This document shows positions 53,017 through 62,735 of a DNA stretch of 64,000 nucleotides, one piece after another. The notes beneath the pieces were generated by a model, which was not told the origin of the DNA, ran no database searches, and was given only the letters and a program-made list of their open reading frames with translations. The position numbers were made by a program, and so were the translations under genes. Each line of letters opens with the position of its first letter. The first letter of the stretch is position 1. Source of the DNA: Lentilitoribacter sp. Alg239-R112 (GTDB lineage Bacteria; Pseudomonadota; Alphaproteobacteria; Rhizobiales; Rhizobiaceae); assembly GCF_900537175.1 (NCBI RefSeq), contig NZ_LS999833.1, positions 434,001 to 498,000 of the forward strand, written 5' to 3'.

Positions 53017-54024
53017 TTGAATATTTCCATCATCATTCCCGTCTATAACGAAGCGCAAGGTATTGAGGCTTTTATCCGGGAGCTTCTAGCAACAGCGGTT
53101 CGAATTCAAACGCGATGGAGTGCAAAAATAGAGTTCGTTTTCATCGATGATGGTAGTCGCGATGGCTCTGCCGATGTCATCCGCAAGTTAGATTTCGGGC
53201 CATTCTCATCTCGCCTTTTCGTGATGTCACGAAATTTTGGCAAGGAGGCTGCACTCACGGCTGCCATGCACAAGGTTGAGAATTGTGATGCTGCCATCAT
53301 GATTGATGCTGACCTTGAGCACCCACCGGAGCTGATGGAAAAACTGATTGAAACTTGGCAGACAAGTGATGCAGACAGCGTTTATTATTATAAATCTGAC
53401 CGTCGTTCTCGCGAAGGGCTTGTTAAGTCTTCAGTCTCTAAAATGTTCTATCGCCTTATGAATTTTGGTACCAATGTTGAGATCATTCCAGATGCTGGTG
53501 ATTATCGCCTTATCAATGCAAAATTTTTGGATGCGCTGAAAAACCTAGCTGAGAACCAGCGCTTCATGAAGGGGCTCTATAGCTGGGTTGGGTTCGAACA
53601 AGTCGGCCTGCCCTTTGCCCCCGGTGAACGCACTGCCGGAACATCAAACTTTTCAGCGATCAAACTCATTCTTTTAGCACTTGACGGGCTCACCAGTTTT
53701 ACCACCGCACCTCTGCGCCTGATGATGCTTGGTGGACTCGCGATTAGTGCGATAAGCATTCTCTATGGGCTTTATATTGTCGTTGAGGCGCTTTTCTTCC
53801 CGGGGGTTCCGCCGGGGATAGCGTCTATTCTCACTCTGATTTCGTTGTTCGGTGGTCTTCAACTCCTATGCCTTGGCATATTAGGTGAATATGTGGGACG
53901 AGCATTGCATGAAGCCAAGGGACGCCCTGCATATATCATTCGTGAAGAAATTGAGATCGTCACCCGAAAGCCTTCTCGATCTACTCGCTCTCGGGCGAAA
54001 GCTAAACCCAAATCAACCAAATGA
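53017..54024 (+). CDS. GT2 glycosyltransferase, GtrB/DPM-like, membrane-anchored
   Basis: 335 residues from a TTG. GT-A domain with SIIIPVYNEAQGIEAFI, FIDDGSRDGSADVI, AIMIDADLEHPPELM (DxD) and the QRFMKGLYSWVGF acceptor region. Two C-terminal helices (about 228-250 and 262-290) anchor it in the membrane. It probably transfers a sugar to a polyprenyl phosphate. The next gene overlaps by four bases (ATGA). An ArnT-like transferase at 62736 could use the product. Confidence 0.92.
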   Translation: MNISIIIPVYNEAQGIEAFIRELLATAVRIQTRWSAKIEFVFIDDGSRDGSADVIRKLDFGPFSSRLFVMSRNFGKEAALTAAMHKVENCDAAIMIDADLEHPPELMEKLIETWQTSDADSVYYYKSDRRSREGLVKSSVSKMFYRLMNFGTNVEIIPDAGDYRLINAKFLDALKNLAENQRFMKGLYSWVGFEQVGLPFAPGERTAGTSNFSAIKLILLALDGLTSFTTAPLRLMMLGGLAISAISILYGLYIVVEALFFPGVPPGIASILTLISLFGGLQLLCLGILGEYVGRALHEAKGRPAYIIREEIEIVTRKPSRSTRSRAKAKPKSTK

Positions 54025-54788
54025 TTATAGCAGATGATTTTGGCCTCGATCCGGCTCATGATAAAGTAATTATTGACCTACTTCGCAACGGAAAAATCAA
54101 TGGTACTTCTGTGATGGTCAGCGATAGGCTTGACACTAAAGGTGTTGAAGAACTCAAAGCCATACGATTATCAAATAATATCCAAATTGGTCTTCATCTA
54201 AACCTCACAGAAGAGATGGAAGGCATACGCCGGTTTGGTAGTATTATCTCACTTTGGCTCGATCTGATGTTTGGGCGCATTGCTGCTGCATCTACCGCAG
54301 ACAGTTTTAATCAACAGCTCATTAGGTTTAAAGAAGCATTTGGCTTTTTGCCCGACTTTATCGACGGCCATCAGCATTGCCATGCTATCTCGCAAAACAG
54401 GTCAGCACTTTTGAAAATCGCCAAGGAACTCACAGCTGAAAACGACGAATTTTGGGTGCGCAGTCCGGCAGCAGGCAAACTGGCACATGCGATAAGTGAA
54501 TGCAGACGGGGTGGAATGAAAACGCTCTTGATTATGTGGTGGGGCGAAGGTCTTCGTAGCGACCTTCAAAAAAACCATATCAAAACCAACTCTGATTTCT
54601 CCGGTTTCATTCCATATAAATCAGCCACCGCTTTCACCAAAACATATAAAGATATTTTTGAAAATAGACGCGATGATTGCCTCATCATGGTACATCCTGG
54701 ATCTGCGAATGCAAATCACGAAGTTGAAGATCATGCCAATGAATTGCGTGCGCTTGAAGCTGAGATGCTAGCTAATTTGAAGTCATAA
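54021..54788 (+). CDS. ChbG/YdjC-family carbohydrate deacetylase
   Basis: 255 residues starting directly with the metal-binding strand IIADDFGLDPAHD (catalytic Asp pair), then LHLNLTEE and FIDGHQHCHAI, which supply the metal-binding His residues. The family removes acetyl groups from N-acetylated sugars. Overlap with the GT2 gene implies a joint role in modifying a lipid-linked sugar for lipopolysaccharide or another surface glycan. Substrate unproven. Confidence 0.9.
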   Translation: MIIADDFGLDPAHDKVIIDLLRNGKINGTSVMVSDRLDTKGVEELKAIRLSNNIQIGLHLNLTEEMEGIRRFGSIISLWLDLMFGRIAAASTADSFNQQLIRFKEAFGFLPDFIDGHQHCHAISQNRSALLKIAKELTAENDEFWVRSPAAGKLAHAISECRRGGMKTLLIMWWGEGLRSDLQKNHIKTNSDFSGFIPYKSATAFTKTYKDIFENRRDDCLIMVHPGSANANHEVEDHANELRALEAEMLANLKS

Positions 54789-54804
54789 GATAACATTCCA
54801 AACA

Positions 54805-54836
54805 AAAAACCCCTCGCCGTTAAGCAAGGGGTTTTT
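54805..54836. terminator. Bidirectional terminator between the deacetylase gene and rpsD
   Basis: AAAAACCCC and GGGGTTTTT arms with additional inner pairing (GC/GC) end both convergent genes. Confidence 0.85.
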
Positions 54837-54857
54837 AAAATCAGAACATCTGAAATC

Positions 54858-55475
54858 TTAGCGTGAGTAAAACTCGACCACTAGATTTGGTTCCATCATA
54901 ACTGGGTATGGAACATCAGAAAGCTGAGGAACACGAACATATGTTGCAACCATTTTATTGTGGTCTACTTCAACATATTCAGGAACATCGCGTTCAGCCA
55001 AATCTTTTGCTTCAAGAACAAAAGCGAGTTGCTTTGACTTTTCGCGAACTTCAATAACGTCACCAGGCTTACAGCGGTATGAAGGGATGTTTGTTTTAAC
55101 ACCATTCACAGTAACGTGGCCGTGGTTTACGAACTGACGTGCAGCAAAGATTGTTGCAACAAATTTAGCGCGGTAAACAACTGCGTCTAAACGAGATTCC
55201 AAAAGACCGATTAGGTTATCTGGCGTATCGCCCTTGCGACGAACAGCTTCATCATAAGTTGCGCGGAATTGTTTTTCGCGGATTTCGCCGTAATAGCCTT
55301 TAAGCTTCTGCTTTGCACGAAGCTGAACACCGAAATCAGACAATTTTTGCTTGCGGCGCTGACCGTGTTGACCTGGGCCATATTCACGACGGTTAACTGG
55401 TGACTTAGGACGTCCCCAGATATTTTCGCCCATACGGCGATCTAGTTTATATTTGGATGCTTGGCGCTTGCTCAT
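54858..55475 (-). CDS. rpsD: 30S ribosomal protein S4
   Basis: 205 residues: [63 protein letters not shown], with the S4 RNA-binding domain at about 95-160 ([34 protein letters not shown]). It binds 16S rRNA early in small-subunit assembly. Here it is a single gene, as usual in Alphaproteobacteria, not within the alpha operon. Confidence 0.98.
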   Translation of the reverse strand: MSKRQASKYKLDRRMGENIWGRPKSPVNRREYGPGQHGQRRKQKLSDFGVQLRAKQKLKGYYGEIREKQFRATYDEAVRRKGDTPDNLIGLLESRLDAVVYRAKFVATIFAARQFVNHGHVTVNGVKTNIPSYRCKPGDVIEVREKSKQLAFVLEAKDLAERDVPEYVEVDHNKMVATYVRVPQLSDVPYPVMMEPNLVVEFYSR

Positions 55476-55832
55476 CGCATTTCCCTTTTCTAATTGATCA
55501 AGTTTCGGGTGGAAAAACGGTTCCCACTTTTCCTAAACTTGTTCGAACAAATCACTCAGTCCCACCATTAGGAATGAGTTAGGAAACGCGCCCTCCTCTG
55601 ACCTCTATTGAGATCTGACAGAACTCTATCTCTACTTGCGCTCGGAGAGAATTCACGGGACACGTAAAACAGCACCGAAACCTAAATTTCAGTGCATGCA
55701 TGGCTTCTATGCAGATATGCGAGCCATGTCAATGTTTGATCTTCATTGAAGTGATTTTTGTTTGCTATAATCAGGCAAATATCTGACAAAATACACACAA
55801 ATATCGTCGTTTACGAACGAGGCTGCAAAATA
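55476..55832. other. Upstream region of rpsD, no gene seen
   Basis: 357 bp. It must contain the rpsD promoter; a purine-rich site GAAAAGGGAAATGCG precedes the rpsD start on the minus strand. No recognisable S4 autoregulatory pseudoknot or terminator could be established by eye. Confidence 0.4.
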
Positions 55833-57206
55833 TCATTTCTCTCGCCTTACAAGATATGCCCAAATGCATGCCGCAATAATAATTAGAGAAAAACCGATGC
55901 TCAAGGTTAAATCCGGCGATACGTTTTGCACCAAATCTAGGATACCATGAAAATTGTCTACAGGACTTACTTCTGCATACCAAAATAGATTCAGGGCTAA
56001 GCTGACAAGCTGCAAACCACCAAATGCTATAAGAACGAAGTTGATAAATACGACCTGTCTTCGGTGTTTTATTTGTGAAATTCGTTCAATTCTTGCCTTT
56101 AGCATAGCAGAGCGAGCCTCAATATTCTGTATCAATTTTGGTGCTCGAAATGAATTCCATATCCCATCAAAAATAGTTTCGCTCGAATCAAGCAAACTGT
56201 TGTAATAATCGGAAGATTCATTAATTAGCTCAGATATAGCATTCTCAAGCCTGTCAAACTTTGTCGAGACCGCATTTAAGCAGGCCACAGCACTCGAATG
56301 AGAGATATTGCGCATTAAGCGCCGTTGCGAACGACTATACATATCGAGCAAGGAATAAAGGTATTCTATGACTAGAAGTGTCTCGACAAAATCAAATTTA
56401 CTTGTCGTGTCATCAATAAAGCTCCCACCCCAAACAGTGCGAAAGGCCTGACCATTCTCGATAGATATTCCTTTCGATAGCGTTAGAAACTCTTGCTCGA
56501 AACCTTTTTCGATGGTTGATGTATCAATTACTCTATGAACCCACAGCATTGTTTCTTTTGCATTGCCTATATCTGGGTATTGTTGTTCAGCAAGATCATC
56601 AAAGATGACGTATTCGCTTGCGGCCCGCAATATAGAAAATTTATGTGGCCACGTCTTCTTTGATCGCGCTGCTTTCATTAAATTTTTTAACAATGGCGAC
56701 ACGATTAAAAGCTGGACATGTTCTATAATATGGGTGGTGTGATCTGACAAAAACTGATTGAATTCAGCTGATGTTTTGATGAACTCGTGGCTTAATGCTA
56801 GTGAAAACTCGATATCAGCTCTCACTACAGCTACGGTGTTATCAAAAATCAAAACTTCGATTTTTTGAATTTTGATAATATTTAACATTCCAACATTCAA
56901 AGACTGATTGACCAATTCTTGAACAATTAACACCATTGATTTTGATAGACTGATCCTAATCAAGGGCTCAGAGAACCATGTCAGCAAATTATCTTCAAGA
57001 TTGGCATACCTAGCTAGTGATAAGCGTGCTAACTCATCTGCACTTTTTCTGGTTTTAAAACTAATATCAATTGATTCCGCTGTGAGCTTCGATGCCTCCT
57101 CAAGAACATTATGCAGCTCCTGGGAGTGCGCATAAGCGGCTTCAGAATTTAGATTGATAAGCGTGCGAAACGGACTAACCAGAGTTATATTCAAAGTCAC
57201 CTCCAA
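55833..57206 (-). CDS. Orphan 457-residue protein with two C-terminal membrane helices
   Basis: No signal peptide. The first 250 residues are mixed alpha/beta (VLIFDNTVAVVRADIEFSLALSHEF) without known motif. About 250-380 is helical and coiled-coil-like (SRSQRRLMRNISHSSAVACLNAVSTKFDRLENAISELINE). Two helices close the protein (INFVLIAFGGLQLVSLALNLFWY and LTLSIGFSLIIIAACIWAYLV). The last part resembles the CorA-like layout in outline, but the GMN motif is absent. Composition is AT-rich compared with rpsD and ttcA, and there is no operon partner, suggesting acquired DNA. Function unknown. Confidence 0.7.
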   Translation of the reverse strand: MEVTLNITLVSPFRTLINLNSEAAYAHSQELHNVLEEASKLTAESIDISFKTRKSADELARLSLARYANLEDNLLTWFSEPLIRISLSKSMVLIVQELVNQSLNVGMLNIIKIQKIEVLIFDNTVAVVRADIEFSLALSHEFIKTSAEFNQFLSDHTTHIIEHVQLLIVSPLLKNLMKAARSKKTWPHKFSILRAASEYVIFDDLAEQQYPDIGNAKETMLWVHRVIDTSTIEKGFEQEFLTLSKGISIENGQAFRTVWGGSFIDDTTSKFDFVETLLVIEYLYSLLDMYSRSQRRLMRNISHSSAVACLNAVSTKFDRLENAISELINESSDYYNSLLDSSETIFDGIWNSFRAPKLIQNIEARSAMLKARIERISQIKHRRQVVFINFVLIAFGGLQLVSLALNLFWYAEVSPVDNFHGILDLVQNVSPDLTLSIGFSLIIIAACIWAYLVRREK

Positions 57207-57464
57207 TAGTATATCATTACCATTCAGAGTGACGATGGATTAGATTTACTTCAAGTCGAATTATTAGCCATTATCTATCATTATGCAAGGAACTACTTTG
57301 TCATATATCGGCATGAATTGGCGCTATTAAACGCCAATTGATGCCGCTGATGTTTGTTTCAAAGCTCGGTATTCATTGGATTATATTATCGACTTAGCTG
57401 TTCTAATTCACATAACGAAGCGTAGCTCTAAACTGGGTCTCCGTATGGTGACCTAGTCGATAGG

Positions 57465-57656
57465 CTACCGCTTGTTGAGCATGATTGATCTAGCGACCAG
57501 AAAACTTACCGGAATGGCCACTAAAGCGCCCAATCCGGCGGCTGCAAGTATCGGCATCACAGTATCGTAGCCAGTCGTCAAGGCAGCTATGATAAAGGTA
57601 CCTGCTAACGTCGTAGCAATTATTGCGTATAGAATTGTTGCAAGGCGAAACATCAC
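57465..57656 (-). CDS. Small two-helix membrane protein
   Basis: 63 residues from a GTG (or the ATG directly after) preceded by GGAGA. Two hydrophobic segments: LATILYAIIATTLAGTFIIAALTTG and MPILAAAGLGALVAIPVSFLVAR. It resembles a short conserved protein I recall from Hyphomicrobiales genomes with no known function. Single gene. Confidence 0.75.
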   Translation of the reverse strand: MMFRLATILYAIIATTLAGTFIIAALTTGYDTVMPILAAAGLGALVAIPVSFLVARSIMLNKR

Positions 57657-57802
57657 ATGGTCTCCGGTTGGTTATGGTTGGCCAAAATTTAGCAACGATC
57701 CGCTCCCTTCTCTTTGATACAAATCAAACATTAAACATTGAAAATAGATGAACCCTATATACTGCAATTAACGTAACAATAGTCAGGGGCATTGATTTCA
57801 GG

Positions 57803-58660
57803 TTAATGCAATTTATCGGCAAGATCTTGCCTCTTGTTTTCAAGAAAATGACGTGAGGGGCTGTCTGTTGCGAGCAATATAGCCCTATCATAAGCATCGA
57901 GCGCAAGGTCGATATGACCCGCCTGTACTGCCATTTCTGCCCAAAAGGGTTGAAAATTCTTATCTACATCAACAGCATTAAGACGCCTAAGCCCCTCTTC
58001 TGCGCCATGCAGCTTGCCATTTACCACCGCATGAGCGATCATTGAACCCGGTGATGGAGCGAATTTTAATAGCGCAAAATGGAGCTTATTCAGTGCATCC
58101 CAGTTTGTTTTTCCTGTTTGTTGGCGAGCTAAATGTACAGATTGAATTGCCGCCTCAATTTGGAAGCGGTCCGGTTGGTTTAGCTTTTGCGCCTGGTTAA
58201 GTCTGCGATGCCCATAGGCTAGTAATTCGGCGTCCCAAAGTAACATATCCTGTTCATGTATTGGCACCATCACACCGCCGATGACCCGTGCTGGTGCTCG
58301 CGCATATGTGAAAGCAATATGAGCCGCCAAGCCCAGAGTTTCAGCGTGATCAGGCATTCGTTTTGCCAAAAGGTCAGCCAAGTACAACGCCTCTCGCCCC
58401 ATGTCATCCGTTGGTTCAATCCAATCCAACGCATAAGCACCATAAATTGCCTCTAGCACCGGCAGGAAGCGTTCGGGCAGCAAGTCACCTTCAGGAACTT
58501 GAAACGGGATTTTAACATCACGAATCTTTCGCTTTGCCCGAACCAGCCTTTGAGCCATTGTTGTTGGCGACAGCGCAAATATTCTGGCAATATCTTTGGC
58601 CTCTACTCCCAGCACAGTTTGCAACATCAAAGGCGTATGCAAATCTTGCGAAATACCCAC
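57803..58660 (-). pseudogene. ECF-type sigma factor, 5' part deleted (DUF6596-containing)
   Basis: What remains is the end of sigma region 4 (TPLMLQTVLGVEAKDIARIFALSPTTMAQRLVRAKRKIRD) and the whole DUF6596/TPR-like C-terminal domain typical of SigJ/ECF42-like factors. Intact members have about 400 residues; sigma region 2 and the start of region 4 are missing. The ATG at 58660 is out of context, inside the fused YCII remnant, so this is not a functional sigma factor. Confidence 0.8.
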
Positions 58661-58870
58661 CGAGCGTTTCCTTCATTTCCGCAAACGGCCCATCCTGAAC
58701 TATTTTTGTACCGCCCTTTAATGATACAGTCGTGGCTGTATCAACTGGCAGTAGCCAATCTGTCTCAATGAAAACGCCTGCTTCGTTCAACGCTCCAATA
58801 TAAGCTTCGTAAGCCTGCTTCTCACTCGCCCAATCATCGGGTGTCATGTGAGCAAGGTCTTTTGGGTCTT
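58661..58870 (-). pseudogene. YCII/DGPF-domain protein remnant, fused to sigma remnant
   Basis: The frame DLAHMTPDDWASEKQAYEAY, then IVQDGPFAEMKETLGGYF is the middle of a YCII-related protein, which in ECF42 systems is encoded just before the sigma gene. It lacks its first residues (the upstream exporter gene runs into it) and everything after LGGYF, where the frame meets the sigma remnant one base out of phase. An open frame continues to 58518, but its residues are sigma DNA read out of frame. Confidence 0.78.
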
Positions 58871-59736
58871 TTTCTGGCGGTGATCAAATAAACGCCTATG
58901 ACAGCGAGGGTACAGCCAAATAGTGCAGTTAAACCAAGTTGTTCATCAAATAGAAAATAGGCTTGCAAAACAGTAGCAGGCGGCACCAAATAGAAATAGC
59001 TGGCAACCTTGGATACCTCGCCCTCGCGGATCATATACATCAAGAGCAACACAGCACCTATAGAAAGTGCAAAAACTGACCAAACCAACGCCGCAACCAT
59101 CTCAAAGTTGACATTTACCTCGTGGGTTTCAAGCGCTAAACTCAACGGCAGCACAACAATCACGCCGCCTGCATATTGACAAAGAGTGCCAGAAACTAAC
59201 GGTACTTTTTCCGCCAATTGCTTTTGCAATATTCCCCCGTATGAGATCCCAACAAGTGCAATAATGCATGAAATTATACCGAATATAGCGAGTTTACCGC
59301 CGCTTGTGCCACCGGGTGAATAGATCACTAGGGAGATACCCAAAAATCCTAAAACAAGACCGATGATCTGAATAAGCCTTAGGCGCTGCTTTAACAAAAC
59401 CCAACCAAGAAACGCTGTTAGCGCAGGATGAAGCCCCACAAAGATTGAGGAAATTCCTGCTGGCACGCCATGATCAATAGCAAAGAACACGCCACCCAAA
59501 TAGGCGCCATGTATTAAAGCGCCAATCAGCATTTGATAGGCAATATCAATACGCACAGGCCATCGTTTCTTCATCAACCAAATTAGAAAAAGGAACGCGA
59601 TAATGGTGAACAAAAAACGTAATGTCAGAAAATAAAACGGCTCAATGTTTGGTATCGCATATTTGGCATTGATAAAACCGGTACTCCATATCCAAACGAA
59701 TAGGACCGGTATCAGCTGAGTGAGGCGTGCGTTCAT
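58834..59736 (-). CDS. EamA/DMT-family exporter
   Basis: 300 residues, ten helices in two EamA repeats (VLFVWIWSTGFINAKYAIPNIEPFYFLTLRFLFTIIAFLFLIWLMKK at the start and LAVIGVYLITARK at the end). The last residues KRPKRPCSHDTR are read from YCII-gene DNA, so the native stop was probably removed by a deletion; the membrane core is intact, and it may still work. Substrate unknown. Confidence 0.88.
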   Translation of the reverse strand: MNARLTQLIPVLFVWIWSTGFINAKYAIPNIEPFYFLTLRFLFTIIAFLFLIWLMKKRWPVRIDIAYQMLIGALIHGAYLGGVFFAIDHGVPAGISSIFVGLHPALTAFLGWVLLKQRLRLIQIIGLVLGFLGISLVIYSPGGTSGGKLAIFGIISCIIALVGISYGGILQKQLAEKVPLVSGTLCQYAGGVIVVLPLSLALETHEVNVNFEMVAALVWSVFALSIGAVLLLMYMIREGEVSKVASYFYLVPPATVLQAYFLFDEQLGLTALFGCTLAVIGVYLITARKRPKRPCSHDTR

Positions 59737-59833
59737 GAAAGTGCTTTCAAAGATTTCACACTGATACCTAAATCATCGAAAGATAAAGTCCAAGCTTATT
59801 CATGAAACACTTTATATGTAAGCGCTATCATTA

Positions 59834-60670
59834 TTAACGGTCTAATTTATTCATTCGTCCGATAACCTTTACCGGGCTACCTTTAACGTCAGAAAACTCG
59901 GTTCTTAGAATAGATTTTGCGCCCATATCCTCGCCCTGGATGATTTTGAGGGCATTCTCATGCGGCCAACCGATATCACGTAAGTAACCTGAAAGCGCCG
60001 CAGCTGCAGAGGCTGTTGCGGGATCTTCCATTGCTCCCCAGGCGGCATAAGTGTTTCGCGCATGGAATATGTGATTGTTTTCTGCAAATACGAGCATAAT
60101 GGAAAAGATGTTTTTATCGCGCATGAACTGACACCCCTCTTCCATTTCATAAAACATGTTTGCCAGATCTTCTCTATTTTTAAGAGCCAGAACAAAATGG
60201 GTTGAGCCAGCATAGATTATCGCTGGTGGTATATCTGGATCTAATTGATCACGGCGATAGCCAAACACATCCAAAAGTTCGCTTGTCGCCATTGCATTCA
60301 ATTGCTTACTATGGGTGTTTGGCGAATGAGTTGTCGCAGCTAAACCGTTGCTATTTTTTTGACCGTCTACACAATATTGAATGTCTTTATGGCAAATTTC
60401 ATATCTTGCTGTGCCGTATTTTTCTGCCAACACTGCACCTAATGTCGTCGTACCATGTCCACAAGAAGGCAGCTCTACCTCGGGTGAGAAATATCGTGCA
60501 AACCACCGCCCATCATCCTGTCTAGATGCAAAGGCCGTTTCTGTATACCCCAAATTAGAAGCAAGATATTGCATTTCATCAGATTGGATTTCTTCATCTA
60601 AAAGAAGCACTCCGGTCGGGTTCCCCCCTCTGCCATCTTCTGAAAAAGCTGCTATTTTCTCAATCTTCAT
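59834..60670 (-). CDS. PhzF-family isomerase, second paralogue
   Basis: 278 residues from the ATG that matches the start of the paralogue at 45343; another ATG lies five codons upstream. GNPTGVLL, LGYTETAFASR, RYFSPEVELPSCGHGTTTLG and MEDPATASAAAALSGYLRD are the PhzF motifs; FEDPATGAAS of the paralogue is MEDPATASAA here. Substrate unknown. Single gene. Confidence 0.9.
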   Translation of the reverse strand: MKIEKIAAFSEDGRGGNPTGVLLLDEEIQSDEMQYLASNLGYTETAFASRQDDGRWFARYFSPEVELPSCGHGTTTLGAVLAEKYGTARYEICHKDIQYCVDGQKNSNGLAATTHSPNTHSKQLNAMATSELLDVFGYRRDQLDPDIPPAIIYAGSTHFVLALKNREDLANMFYEMEEGCQFMRDKNIFSIMLVFAENNHIFHARNTYAAWGAMEDPATASAAAALSGYLRDIGWPHENALKIIQGEDMGAKSILRTEFSDVKGSPVKVIGRMNKLDR

Positions 60671-61009
60671 ATCACCTTTTGACATAGATGAACATTATTG
60701 TTCTACCTACTCTTCCTCAATATTTACGACATCAATTGACGATAATAAGTAAATCCAATTGATCTAAAGAATTTTATCTCTGTGATTGTTCGAAACGCAA
60801 ATAATTAAAGTGAAATAAATTTCTAAAAATCAAAACGAACTTAGCTTATTAATTTTTTAGTAGGAAATTTCATATAAAAATCAACGAACTAAACCCGCTT
60901 GCAAAATTCTTCATATATGCCCGTTATCCACATCTTCATTTCAATATCGATTTGCGGCTGCCTCAGTTAAAAATATCCGAATGCAAATAGTTGAAGAATA
61001 ATTCTTAAT
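60671..61009. other. Gene-free AT-rich stretch
   Basis: 339 bp upstream of the second PhzF gene and downstream of the IalB-like gene. No gene, terminator with T-run or clear inverted repeat seen. Confidence 0.4.
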
Positions 61010-61582
61010 TTATTTAATCAATTTGCGTTGTTTTGACTGTATCTTAAAGTCGGACACGGCATCAGAAAATTGACTCAAATCCCAATCTAGCAAACGGCCT
61101 GCGCCATGGCGATCAGTGAAATCAGATATAAGTTTTGAGCTTTGCTCATAAGGCTCTGCCATCGCAGTTATGAATATTTCAGCTTCGTCTCCTTCAAACA
61201 CACACTCACCGAAATTCAAACACATATTTGGGTCAAATGACCAAAGTTCCTTCTCGTCATTTATAATTTTTAATCCCTTGCCTTTGAACAAAGTTCCCTT
61301 TTCAATGCCGAGTTCTACTTTTAGGCCTTCTTTTTCTGGCGTGATGAATAGGAATTGTGCCGCAAATTTTGGCGCAGGGCTAAAAACCTCAACATAACGA
61401 AGATAACATCGTTTCATTATCGATCCATCCCGCTTGGCCTGATCACAAACGCTGTCCCACAATCCAAATGGCTTATAATGCGTGACAACCCAATCACCGG
61501 GCGTATCGTTACCTTGTGCATCCTGAGCAAGAACAGAATTTAGCGAAAGGAGAAGTGCCAATGCTGCGAATAGCGATTTCAT
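61010..61582 (-). CDS. IalB-like exported protein
   Basis: 190 residues with a signal peptide (MKSLFAALALLLSLNSVLAQ). GDWVVTHYKPFGLWDSVCDQAK, the Cys pair motif SIMKRCYLRYVEVF, then KVELGIEKGTLF and LNFGECVFEGDEAEIFI fit the invasion-associated locus B family of alphaproteobacterial periplasmic proteins. The role in free-living bacteria is unknown. Single gene. Confidence 0.72.
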   Translation of the reverse strand: MKSLFAALALLLSLNSVLAQDAQGNDTPGDWVVTHYKPFGLWDSVCDQAKRDGSIMKRCYLRYVEVFSPAPKFAAQFLFITPEKEGLKVELGIEKGTLFKGKGLKIINDEKELWSFDPNMCLNFGECVFEGDEAEIFITAMAEPYEQSSKLISDFTDRHGAGRLLDWDLSQFSDAVSDFKIQSKQRKLIK

Positions 61583-61774
61583 GCTTGATCCTCTTTGATG
61601 GAATTTTCGGCAAGCTATCGCAATTTCTGGTCACATGATCCTCATTTAAGATCACATTTTTGACATCAACCGCCTTACAACGGAATACTTCAACTATTTT
61701 TATGGATGCATCAAAAAAATATATTCGTTCTTACCGCGATTGAATGTTAAAGCGATTCCGGTAAGGAGCCTTCC

Positions 61775-62647
61775 ATGGCAATCAAAGATATTCTCATCAT
61801 CATAGCAGTTACTGCAATTTGGGGGCTGAACTTTTCAGTCACGAAATTTGGTATGGAATATGTGCCGCCGCTTTTTCTCAACGCGTTGCGTTTTACTGTT
61901 GTAGCACTCATGGCGTTTGTAATCCCTCGCCCCAGCGTTGATTGGCGTATATTTGCCGGAATTGGTGTATTTATCGGCGTGATAAAATTCTCGCTTGTGT
62001 TTGTTGGCATTAAACTCGGGCTTGGTGCTGGTCTGTCTTCTGTTGTTATTCAAGGGCAAGTATTTTTTACGATAATTCTTGCTTTTCTCCTCTATAAAGA
62101 ACGCGTGCAAATCTATCAGGTTATCGGCTTACTCATTGGATTTGCGGGCCTTTTTGTCATGAGTTTCGACGATGGTGGGGACTTCAATCTCCTTGGTTTT
62201 GCCCTGACCGTGCTTGGCTCGTTAATGTGGGGCATAGCCAATATGTTTTTCCGCCGCACAGGCAGCACAGAAGCTGTTGCGGTCATCGTGTGGGCAAGCG
62301 TGGTCGCACTTATCCCGCTTTGGCTGCTCTCTGCATTTTTTGATGGCCCCGACGTGATCATGCAATCTTTCCAGAATTTCAATTTGCAAGTCATATTCGT
62401 AGTCTTGTTTGCATCAATATTCTCGACGGTTTTTGCCTATTCTATGTGGGGCAAAATGCTATCCAAATACCCCGCAGCAGATGTCACACCATTCGCTCTT
62501 TTGATCCCCGTATCAGGGTTATTAGGTGGTGTATTTATTGTGAACGAAACCATTAGCGTAATAGCCATGATCGGCATCATTATTATCATGGTTGGCTTGG
62601 CCGTCTCCATTCTCGGTGGACGCGTGCGCAGGTATCTAGGGTCATAA
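61775..62647 (+). CDS. EamA-family exporter (O-acetylserine/cysteine exporter-like)
   Basis: 290 residues, ten helices. DILIIIAVTAIWGLNFSVTKFGMEYVPPLFLNALRF and LFASIFSTVFAYSMWGKMLSKYPAADVTPFALLIPVSGLLGGVF are typical of the EamA (YdeD-like) subgroup, which exports cysteine-pathway metabolites in E. coli. Substrate here is not established. It precedes the GT39 gene by 88 bases. Confidence 0.9.
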   Translation: MAIKDILIIIAVTAIWGLNFSVTKFGMEYVPPLFLNALRFTVVALMAFVIPRPSVDWRIFAGIGVFIGVIKFSLVFVGIKLGLGAGLSSVVIQGQVFFTIILAFLLYKERVQIYQVIGLLIGFAGLFVMSFDDGGDFNLLGFALTVLGSLMWGIANMFFRRTGSTEAVAVIVWASVVALIPLWLLSAFFDGPDVIMQSFQNFNLQVIFVVLFASIFSTVFAYSMWGKMLSKYPAADVTPFALLIPVSGLLGGVFIVNETISVIAMIGIIIIMVGLAVSILGGRVRRYLGS

Positions 62648-62735
62648 ATTATCCAACCTGCCGTCAAACAACACTTGACCAATTGCGCGCCGCGCCTTAC
62701 CTCGCACATTATCACGCATAACTCTTGGAGCTCTC

